Positions 8,087 to 21,400 of a stretch of 64,000 bases of DNA are shown here, one piece after another. The notes under the pieces were generated by a model, which saw nothing but the letters and a program-made list of their open reading frames with translations, was not told the DNA's origin and ran no database searches. The stretch's first letter is position 1, and every line of letters begins with the position of its first letter. Both the position numbers and the translations under genes were made by a program. Source of the stretch: Nitrospira sp. (GTDB lineage: Bacteria; Nitrospirota; Nitrospiria; Nitrospirales; Nitrospiraceae); contig JAFEBL010000002.1 of assembly GCA_018242665.1 (NCBI GenBank), forward strand, positions 124,001-188,000. The letters run 5' to 3'.

Positions 8087-9583
8087 TTACTCCAGCCCCT
8101 GCTCGGCGAGTTCGATGGCTTTCATCATCGCGCGCGCCTTATTGCACGTTTCTTCATACTCATGTTCGGGAACGGAGTCGGCCACGATGCCTGCGCCGGC
8201 TTGGATGTAAGCCTGCCGCCCCTTGATCACCACGGTCCGGATATTGATGCACATGTCCATGTTACCGGAGAAACCGAAATACCCCACCGCACCGGCATAG
8301 GGTCCGCGCCGCGTCGGCTCCAACTCTTCGATGATTTCCATGGCTCGGATTTTCGGCGCGCCCGAGACGGTTCCGGCGGGAAAACAGGCGCGCGTGACAT
8401 CGTACACCGACTTGCCCTTCTCCAACTGCCCCGTCACTTGGGAGACGATGTGCATGACATGGGAATAGCGTTCGACCTGCATTAGTGAATCGACCTTGAC
8501 GGATCCACGCGCGGCAACCCGTCCCACGTCGTTGCGTCCCAAATCCACGAGCATCACATGTTCGGCCCGCTCTTTTTCATCCGCCAACAGGTTCCGTGCG
8601 AGTTCCTGGTCCTCCTCCGGCGTCTTCCCGCGACGGCGGGTCCCCGCAATTGGCCGCAGCGAGATCTGCCCGTCTTCACAACGCACCAGCGTCTCCGGTG
8701 AAGAGCCGACCAGTTCCACGCCCCCGACGCGCAAATAATACATGTATGGCGAGGGGTTGATGACGCGCAGAGCGCGGTACAGTTGAAACGGCGTCGTATG
8801 AATCTGCGTTTCCCAGCGCTGAGACAACACCGCCTGCACGATGTCGCCCGCGCGGATATATTCCTTGGTCGCCATGACCATCTTTTCGAAGTCGGCCTTG
8901 TTCATGTTCGACGTGAACGTGATCGGCTTGCGGCGCCGCTTGACACGTGGCTGCCGCGCCGGCCGCTTCAAGCGGGCAATCATCTTTTCGATCCGGGCCG
9001 TTGCATGCCGGTACGCTTCGCGGATATCGCGCTCCTTCGTGGATTCCAGATAGGCGTTGGCGACGACTTTGATCTTCTGCGAGACGTTGTCGAAAATCAG
9101 CAAGGTGTCCGTCAGCAGGAAGGCAAAGTCCGGCAGCCCTAGGCTGTCTTTGCGGAGCGACGGCAAGTCTTCGAAGGTGCGCACCATGTCATAGCTGAGA
9201 TACCCGACAGCCCCGCCGACAAACCGCGGCAAGCCTGGCACCGTCACCGGCCGGTACTCCTCCATCAATTCCCGTAGCCGCTCCAGCGGATTGCCCCGGC
9301 TCTGAATACGAAGACGCTTCTTGCCTCGAGTCAAGACCAGGTCGCCCTGTTCCTCATGGATCACCGCCGACGAGCCGCTTCCCAAAAAGGAATACCGAGC
9401 CCAATTTTCTCCCCCGGCAACACTCTCCAGCAGATAGGCGGTCGCCCCATGGTCGATCTTGGCGAACGCCGACACCGGCGTCTCATAGTCCGCCAAAATC
9501 TCCCGGTACAACGGAATGAGATTTCCGTCAGCCGCCAGGGTCCGAAACTCATCCAAGGTTAATGAATAGTGCTGCTTCGCCAT
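8087..9583 (-). CDS. trpE: Anthranilate synthase component I
   Basis: Converts chorismate to anthranilate with ammonia from TrpG; first committed step of tryptophan synthesis. 498 aa. The N-terminal part holds 'PVSAFAKIDHGATAYLLESVAGGENWARYSFLG', the LLES-type site that binds feedback tryptophan in this family. The C-terminal chorismate-binding domain has 'IRAGDIVQAVLSQRW', 'NPSPYMYYLRVGGVELVGSSPETLV', 'RPIAGTRRRGKTPEED', 'LVDLGRNDVGRVA', 'SHVMHIVSQVTG' and 'FPAGTVSGAPKIRAMEII'. All are TrpE landmarks. It starts 32 bases after the LysM lipoprotein gene, so the trp cluster may be expressed from a promoter upstream of that gene. No leader peptide with tandem Trp codons was seen in the short gap. 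Confidence 0.96.
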   Translation of the reverse strand: MAKQHYSLTLDEFRTLAADGNLIPLYREILADYETPVSAFAKIDHGATAYLLESVAGGENWARYSFLGSGSSAVIHEEQGDLVLTRGKKRLRIQSRGNPLERLRELMEEYRPVTVPGLPRFVGGAVGYLSYDMVRTFEDLPSLRKDSLGLPDFAFLLTDTLLIFDNVSQKIKVVANAYLESTKERDIREAYRHATARIEKMIARLKRPARQPRVKRRRKPITFTSNMNKADFEKMVMATKEYIRAGDIVQAVLSQRWETQIHTTPFQLYRALRVINPSPYMYYLRVGGVELVGSSPETLVRCEDGQISLRPIAGTRRRGKTPEEDQELARNLLADEKERAEHVMLVDLGRNDVGRVAARGSVKVDSLMQVERYSHVMHIVSQVTGQLEKGKSVYDVTRACFPAGTVSGAPKIRAMEIIEELEPTRRGPYAGAVGYFGFSGNMDMCINIRTVVIKGRQAYIQAGAGIVADSVPEHEYEETCNKARAMMKAIELAEQGLE

Positions 9584-9615
9584 ATGGAACCGAATGCTGC
9601 GACGCGACCGCCGGG

Positions 9616-10314
9616 TTATGGCTGACTGACCACTAACTTCTGTCCGACGACGACCGTGTTATTGGTCATGTTGTTCCACTTCCGCAACTGCTCCAGCCCG
9701 ACGTGATACTTCTGCCCGATGCGATAGAGAGTGTCGCCCGCGCGCACCGTGTGGGTGGTAGCCCCCTCGGCGGCCGCAGCCGGACTCGACGGCTCCAGCG
9801 CCGCTTCCGCGCGACTCAAAAAGTCCTTCGTGGAATCTTTGGCCTGGTCGAGGCTCACGTCAGCGGGCACGTCGCCTTTCAAGGCGTCGTCGACCGCGGC
9901 GGCAAAATCCTTCTTCTGCGCCTGCGCCGCTTTCTTGGCCTTGGAGGGGATGGTCGTCAGGCGCTTCATATCCTCTTGCGCGTGTTTCTCCAACAGGCTC
10001 GCCTCTTTCATGGCCTGCGCCTCTTCCTGGATCTGGGCCGCCTGCTGCCGCACCGCCTCCACCTGGGCGCTGAGTTCGCGATTGCGGGCCTCGTACTCAC
10101 TCATCTCGCGCCGGCCGCGCTTGACCTCATTATCCAGCTCCGCACTGCGCTTCTCTTCCTGCGCCAGGAGACGCTGAAAGTTCAGGCTGCGAGCCTTCTC
10201 CGCTTCGTATTTTTCCGACATCACACAGCCGCTCAACCCCATACTGCACAGGACCAGCAGCCCGAGGGATTGTACTGCCGCGCGTTTCACGTATCCGTCT
10301 CGCTCAGTCATCAT
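9616..10314 (-). CDS. LysM-domain lipoprotein with a coiled coil
   Basis: 232 aa. Signal peptide ending in lipobox MGLSGC near residue 30, then a long Glu/Arg/Ala-rich coiled coil (about 38-115), a linker (120-180) and a single C-terminal LysM domain (about 187-231: 'THTVRAGDTLYRIGQKYHVGLEQLRKWNNMTNNTVVVGQKLVV') that binds peptidoglycan glycan strands. Start at the ATG at 10314, preceded by GGAGCGAG. Likely a membrane-anchored rod that tethers or spaces the outer membrane and the wall. It is the first gene of the minus-strand run leading into trpE (32-base gap). The link with tryptophan synthesis is positional only. Confidence 0.8.
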   Translation of the reverse strand: MMTERDGYVKRAAVQSLGLLVLCSMGLSGCVMSEKYEAEKARSLNFQRLLAQEEKRSAELDNEVKRGRREMSEYEARNRELSAQVEAVRQQAAQIQEEAQAMKEASLLEKHAQEDMKRLTTIPSKAKKAAQAQKKDFAAAVDDALKGDVPADVSLDQAKDSTKDFLSRAEAALEPSSPAAAAEGATTHTVRAGDTLYRIGQKYHVGLEQLRKWNNMTNNTVVVGQKLVVSQP

Positions 10315-10550
10315 CTCGCTCCTTCGTTGCGGCCATCTGAATGGACGGCGCGTGACCCTCCGAGTGGAGGAACGCCGCCGAATCCGCTCCCGATTCGTCG
10401 CTTGCGAAAGTGGCTAGAATACGGTCCAAGGCAGCGAAAGTCAAAGTGAAATGGGTCTCTGAGGCGTTTGACCCCCTCCCCGCCCCTATGCTACGGTTCG
10501 CTCAAGATTGCAGTTCCATCCATTCTATCCAATCACCGGCACGAAAGACC

Positions 10551-11503
10551 ATGGCATCCAGCCCGCAACCGGCCGCCGCGCGCACCCTGTCCATCGAAGG
10601 CATCTCCCTGCACCTGGCGCAGCCGATGACGATGGCCCAGGAATGGATCGGCAACCGGGAGATTCTCAAGCAGTTGCTGGCCTGCTGGCTCGTGATTGAT
10701 GAGCGCGATCTGCCGCTCTCGCCGCGCATTACCGGTCAACCGGGCATCGGCAAAACCACTCTGGCCATGGCAGGCGCGCAGGAGCGCAAGCAAGACCTCT
10801 ACGTGTTTCAATGCACGGCGGACACCCGTCCCGAAGACCTGTTGATCACGCCAGTGCTGGCGGAATCCGGCACGATCAGTTATCACGCCTCGCCGCTGGT
10901 GACTGCGGTGCTGACCGGAAGCATCTGCGTCCTCGACGAGGGCAACCGGATGAATGAAAAAAGCTGGGCCTCTCTCGCTCCGCTGCTGGATCACCGGCGT
11001 TGCGTGGAATCGATCATCGCGGGCCTCCTCATCAAGGCACATCCCGACTTCCGCTGTTGTGTCACGATGAATGAAGACGCCTCGACCTATGAAGTGCCCG
11101 ACTATATCCTGTCGCGGCTTCAACCGACGCTCGGCATGGGTTTTCCCACGCGCGAAGATGAACTGGCCATTCTACGTTATCATCTGCCCTTCGCACCGGC
11201 CGACATGCTGGCGCTCACGGTCGAGTTCCTGCAGGAGGCGCATCAACTCAGCCTCGAATATTCCGTACGCGACGGCATCCATCTCCTGCAATATGCCCTG
11301 AAGCGCTGCGCCCAGGACCCGGCCCACCCTTTAGCAGCCGATGCCGCCTGGCGGGAATCGCTCATCAAGGTCTTGGGCGAAGAAGCGCTTGATCTGCCGA
11401 CTCAGTCGCGTAAACGCAAGCGTGCGCTGGGCGATCAGGCCTTGCCTCGCGGACTCGGTGATTTCTTTTTCGAAAGTGACGACCCCCTACACCCCGGCCG
11501 ATA

Positions 11504-11504
<1 letters not shown>
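10551..11504 (+). CDS. MoxR-type AAA+ ATPase
   Basis: About 317 aa from the ATG at 10551 ([10 protein letters not shown]..); the frame is open further upstream to 10410 but that part lacks domain character and overlaps a plausible promoter region. Walker A is '[15 protein letters not shown]'; Walker B is '[16 protein letters not shown]' with the MoxR-style E.NR.....W; the sensor 1 region is '[13 protein letters not shown]', followed by '[32 protein letters not shown]'. These fit the MoxR/RavA branch that remodels partner proteins, often metal-site or envelope proteins with VWA domains. Its stop overlaps the start of the next gene by one base, so the 632-aa protein is the obvious partner; no VWA protein is encoded in the window. 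Confidence 0.82.
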
Positions 11505-16710
<5,206 letters not shown>

Positions 16711-16990
16711 AAGACCTATCGAGGCTAGAGCACTGGAACCGAGTTATGTTTGTGAATGTTGAGGGCTTGAATCAGTCCAACGCGCAGGGTCCGGACTGCA
16801 AGACTTACCGTATGTCGTGAGAAGATGACCAGAATTGGTCCTCTCGGATCACTTTCATCCATCGCATAATACACTTAGCATAGGCACGCAGGCGCATCAA
16901 GCGTTACCACAAATTCCGGTCTGCCGGTCAAAACCTCAGAATATCAACAATGTCACTCCATCGCAGAGGCGCGTTCCAGCCAGAGATTCC

Positions 16991-17671
16991 CTACGGAGTC
17001 CCCGCGCGGTCATCACGCACGATCAACGGATCAGTATCGAGTGCCCGCCTCAACTGCCTGGCAGCCTGCTCAGCGGCGATTTCGGTCTGAAACTGCCCGG
17101 CGTATACTCGATACCGTCGTCCTTCAGGCAGCTCCACCGCTACCGCCTTCGTGCCGGGGTAACCTGCGCGCAACCGTTCCACCAGAGCTTGAGCATTGGC
17201 GGGATCAGCAAAAGAACCGACTTGCAGACGCAGGACGCCCATCCCTCCTGCCGATCCCTCATAGCTGATGACGCGCAGTTCAATGTCATCAGTCCCGCTC
17301 CCGACCATGCCCACCGACTGCGCGCCGGCCAGAGAGAGGTCGAGTATGCGTCCACGCGCAAAGGGGCCGCGATCATTGATGCGGACCGTGACCTGCCGGC
17401 CGGTCGTCAGCGACCGCACAACCACCACCGATCCCAGCGGCAACGTCCGATGCGCTGCCGTGAGTTTGTGCATGTCGTACACTTCCCCGTTTGCCGTGCG
17501 ATTGCCGTGAAAGCCGGGGCCGTACCACGAGGCCTGTCCACGTTCGACAACGCCCACCGGGTATCCGGGCGGATAAACAGGACGAGCCGGAGACCAACTC
17601 GAGCACCCGTTCAACCATATAGTCAGTAGAAGGAACACGAGCAGAGGGAGAAGGCGCCTTGTGCCGGTCAT
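16991..17671 (-). CDS. rlpA: RlpA septal-ring lytic transglycosylase-like lipoprotein with SPOR domain
   Basis: I start it at the ATG at 17671 (MTGTRRLLPLL..), preceded by AGAGGGAG; the open frame extends to 17809 but would overlap the ACT gene and bury the signal peptide. About 226 aa: signal with lipobox WLNGC near residue 22, a double-psi beta-barrel RlpA domain (about 42-125: 'GQASWYGPGFHGNRTANGEVYDMHKLTAAHRTLPLGS', 'VRINDRGPFARGRILDLSLAGA') with the His/Asp residues used by lytic RlpA enzymes, and a C-terminal SPOR domain (about 145-220: 'LRLQVGSFADPANAQALVERLRAGYPG', 'YRVYAGQFQTEIAAEQAARQL') that binds denuded glycan strands at the division septum. It follows the ACT-domain gene by 23 bases. 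Confidence 0.9.
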   Translation of the reverse strand: MTGTRRLLPLLVFLLLTIWLNGCSSWSPARPVYPPGYPVGVVERGQASWYGPGFHGNRTANGEVYDMHKLTAAHRTLPLGSVVVVRSLTTGRQVTVRINDRGPFARGRILDLSLAGAQSVGMVGSGTDDIELRVISYEGSAGGMGVLRLQVGSFADPANAQALVERLRAGYPGTKAVAVELPEGRRYRVYAGQFQTEIAAEQAARQLRRALDTDPLIVRDDRAGTP

Positions 17672-17694
17672 CTTCTCCCTCTGCATGGAAGGGA

Positions 17695-18105
17695 TCAAAA
17701 TTCGTCGAGCGAATGGGTGCGCAGCACCCCGAGGGCTTTCGTCGTGTTGGAGACCGTCAGGACGACAATGGCACGCTTGCCCTCGCGTGACGGGGTGCAA
17801 TAGCCACATTTCACGTTGATGCGGGCTCTGGTCAGCGAATCAGCCACCTGCTTCAACGCGCCCGGCTTGTTCTCCAGACTGAGGATGAGGGCTGTCTCTT
17901 CGCGGAATTTGATTTTGGATTTTCTCAGCGCGATCCGGGCGGCATCGACGTCGGCCACAATCAACCGGAGTTTCCCAGGTCCGGTGACTTCGGGCGCGAA
18001 GAAGGCTTTGATGTTGACCCCGGCGGCGCCAAGCACGGCCGCCACCTCCGCCAGCACACCAGGCTTGCTCTGTCCACTCACCACAAATTGCGTCGTTGTC
18101 GGCAT
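17695..18105 (-). CDS. Stand-alone tandem ACT-domain protein
   Basis: 136 aa with two ACT-like beta-alpha-beta-beta-alpha-beta units and nothing else: residues 1-64 ('TTQFVVSGQSKPGVLAEVAAVLGAAGVNIKAFFAPEV') and 68-136 ('TALILSLENKPGALKQVADSLTRARINVKCGYCTPSREGKRAIVVLTV'). The loops after the first strand carry the 'kPGaL/vLaeva' signature that binds amino acids at dimer interfaces. Such proteins act as amino-acid-responsive regulators without catalytic domain. Start ATG at 18105 with GGAGAGGAG upstream. It is first in a two-gene run with rlpA. Confidence 0.82.
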   Translation of the reverse strand: MPTTTQFVVSGQSKPGVLAEVAAVLGAAGVNIKAFFAPEVTGPGKLRLIVADVDAARIALRKSKIKFREETALILSLENKPGALKQVADSLTRARINVKCGYCTPSREGKRAIVVLTVSNTTKALGVLRTHSLDEF

Positions 18106-18301
18106 CGGCTCCTCTCCCTCCGTGAGTCAGTCCATCAGCCTGTCTGTATCCGCCTCGATCCTCAAACCACTGAGTCGTGATTCACCCCGCAACTCCGAAT
18201 CCGTTGACATCAGCCACACGGCAGCATGACCACCTCGTCAGTCGCGTGGCGGCCATCCTCCCATACTTGCCCGAACGGATCAACTCAAAGATCACAACTG
18301 A

Positions 18302-18448
18302 AGCCCTCGCCAGGGCCTGCGCTACTCGATGGCCTGTCAGCTGGCCGCGACCGCCGCGGTGGAATTCCCAGCCAAGGGCTTTCCGGTCATGGAGTTGGAT
18401 GGAGGCTGGCGCTGGTGGAAAGACGACGGATTCGCGATTGAGAAATAG
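18302..18448 (+). pseudogene. Remnant of a rhodanese-like domain (C-terminal end)
   Basis: This frame reads 'YSMACQLAATAAVEF' then 'AKGFPVMELDGGWRWWKDDGFAIEK' and a TAG. That is the last third of a rhodanese domain: the helix after the active-site loop, the 'lGFpVkel.GG...Wk..Gy.ie' strand-helix and the end. A TGA at 18299 ends the frame upstream and the usual CxxxxxR/K active-site loop is absent, so it is a decayed fragment. Neighbouring frames upstream (18177-18300) may hold the rest in shifted form, but I could not read a domain there. Confidence 0.55.
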
Positions 18449-18478
18449 GCTCGCAGGGGACCTGGGGCGCTCTGCCTT

Positions 18479-21400
18479 TCACTGGGAAGGAGATCTGTAG
18501 GGAGAGCTCCCCCATGCCGTGTGCCGAATCGCGTCATAGAGTTGCTCGGTGGGCACTTCCTTCGTGATTAATGCACGGGCACCGGCGTTGATCATTGCCT
18601 CCTGATTTTCCCGACCTGCGTTCACCGACAGCCCGATGATATGACAATCGCTGTTCTGTTCGGCGATGCGCGCGGTGGCCTGGATCCCATCCATGATCGG
18701 CATGTTGATATCCATCAGGATGACCTCGGGCTTAAGGGAGGCCGCCAGTTGTACCGCCTCCCGCCCATTGCTCGCCTCCCCGACCAGTTCGAAGTCCGGG
18801 CAATTCTCCAGCATCATCCGCAAACCTTCGCGCACCATGGGATGATCGTCCACGAGCAGGATACGAATCGGGCCGGACAGGGCCGGCGAGCCGGAGGATC
18901 TGATCTGTTTTCGAAACCGCCGGACCGGATCCTGTGGGACCTGCGTGGGCTGCAGGGGAGCACCGGCAGGCGACCGCACGGAGATGGGCAGCGTCAACAT
19001 CGCCGTCGTGCCTTCGCCGGGAGCCGAACGGATCTCGAACGTTCCATCAAGCGCCTTCATGCGTTCACGAATGCTGAAGAGGCCGAATTTCAACGGCTCC
19101 GGCCGGGAGGATCCCGCGACGGCTACAGGGTCAAAACCCATGCCCTTGTCTTGCACGGTGATAACCAGGTCCTCCTGTCCCATCCTCATGGTGACCCAGG
19201 CCGACTGCGTCCCGGCATGTTTCGCCGCGTTCAGCAATAATTCGCGGACGGATTGGAAGAGCAGGACGCCTTGTTCTTCGGCCAGCATGATGTGTTGGTG
19301 TGCCGGCACCTCCACCGTCACCATCATGCCGCGCTTCTGCATATAGTCGCCCAGCCAGGACAGTCCCGCCGCTAGGCCGTGCTCGCGCAAGACCGGCGGG
19401 CTCAATTCGGCGACGAGGCTGCGCGTATAGCTCAAGGCTTCGATGAAAATAGTCTCTGTCTCCTTCATACACTGGGCGACCTGCGGCAGGTCCTCGGCGC
19501 GCCGCATGCCTTGATTCAGTTTCATCTTTCCCAGCACCAACAATTGTTGCAAGTGGTCGTGGAGTTCGGCAGCCAGACGTTGGCGCTCACGCTGTTCGGC
19601 CAAGTTGAGTTCGGTGGCCAATGCGCGCAAGCGATCTTGCGAGAGGAGCAAATCTTCCGTCCGCGCCTGGACCCGATCTTCCAATTGCATGGTCAGCACG
19701 CGCAGTCGATCTTCGCTGTGGCGCAGCGCATCGTGCGCCAGTTGCCGTTCGATGTGCCGAACGGCTTGCTGCACATACAACTCCAAGTGCCGCAGCTCGC
19801 GCTCGTTAGGACGGTGAGCAGCGGACCAATACATCGTGAGGAGTCCCAAGACGGTATCGTCCATGGCCAGCAGCGGGTGGCACAGGACACCGCCGGCCCC
19901 GTATGGCGCCAGACATTGCGCCAACGCGGCGCAGCCGGGGTCGGCGGAAATGTCCTCCACGATCACCTGCTCATGGGTGCGTACTACCTCGGCGCTGATG
20001 AGGCCATGGTCGTCCGGCGCAATCGAAACGGGATCGGCTGGGTTTGCGTCAAATCCGACGGAAGCCACGACCCGAACCGTTCCGCTGTCAGGATCGCACA
20101 ATTGCGCACTGCAGCGATCGCTCTTGACCAACTCCCGGGTCGAGCGCAACACCTCCTCGATCAGCGAGACCAGCCGTTCATCATTCTGCGCCAACCGAAG
20201 GCCCATGCCATGCAGCTTCCGCATGCCATCGATTTCTTGATCAAGCGCCTGGTCGACGCGGTGCCGTTCCAACACGATGCCGGCCAAGTTCGCGCCGAAC
20301 TCCGCCAAGCGCCGCTCCCAGGTCGTCGGGGTGCGTGACTCCGTCAGGCAAAGAAAAAAAGAGGCAATCGGCTGCCCCGCCTCGTCAAACACTGGTTCCG
20401 AGTGGCAGGCCTTGATGTCATGGGCGAGACAGAGATCGCGCCAGCCGGCAGGCCAGTGGGCCTGGCGCGCCACGTCGGGACACGTGATCGGCTTGTCCGT
20501 GTAGGTTCCAATCGGCAGGCCGGCGATCGGCGAGCCGCGGAGCGCCGTCGTAAACGATAGCGGCAGGTGCATAGAGTAACAGTCCCCGATCGCGGTCCCG
20601 TCGGCATCAGCCACCAGCAACGCCGCCCGCGCGGTCGGATGGAGACGGGTCACGGATTCGGTCAATGCCGACACACAGTCGTAGAGCGGCTGTTTGATCG
20701 CGACTCGCTCGAGCAAGTCTTTGTGTTCGGTCAACAGGAGATTGGCCTGCATCTCCTCAGTGATATCACGTGCGGCACCAAACCATTCCACGATGTCCTC
20801 GTTCGAGCCCAGCATGGGCACGGCGCGGGACACGGTCCAACCCAACGTGCCGTCGACGCGAATGACACGATGGATCAAGGAAAACATCGTTTTGGTTCGA
20901 ATCGCCTGGTTGATTGCCGCCGTCACCTGTGGTTGATCATCTGGATGGAGATAGGCCTCGAGCCAATCGCGGCGTGGACGCTCAGTGTTGGCGAGAAACT
21001 GCTTGCCGTCCAAATACCGCATCTCGCTCCAGTCCGCATTCATGCAATAAACGACATCCGAGGTCGCCGTGATAAATGCTCGGAACCGCGCCTCGTTCTG
21101 CCTGACCGCGTCCGCCGACTCTTTTCGGATCTTCGCCAGATCGAGATGCGCGGCGACTCTCGCGAGCAATTCTCTGGCGCTGAACGGTTTAATTAAATAG
21201 TCATCAGCGCCTCGGTCCAATCCTCCCACGCAGGCTTCTTCACCGGCCCTGGCTGACAGCAGAATCACTGGCGTCATGCGCAAGGCCGCATCGGCGCGCA
21301 CGGCTTCCAAGAGAGCAAATCCGTCCAAGCGAGGCATCATGACATCGCTCAAAATGAGATCCGGCCGCATGCGCCCGGCAACAGTCAATGCCACCTCCCC

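Noticed and set aside
18177-18500. Plus-strand frame of 107 codons beside the rhodanese remnant
   Set aside because: Proline/arginine-rich without domain content; the meaningful reading is in another frame (18302-18448).
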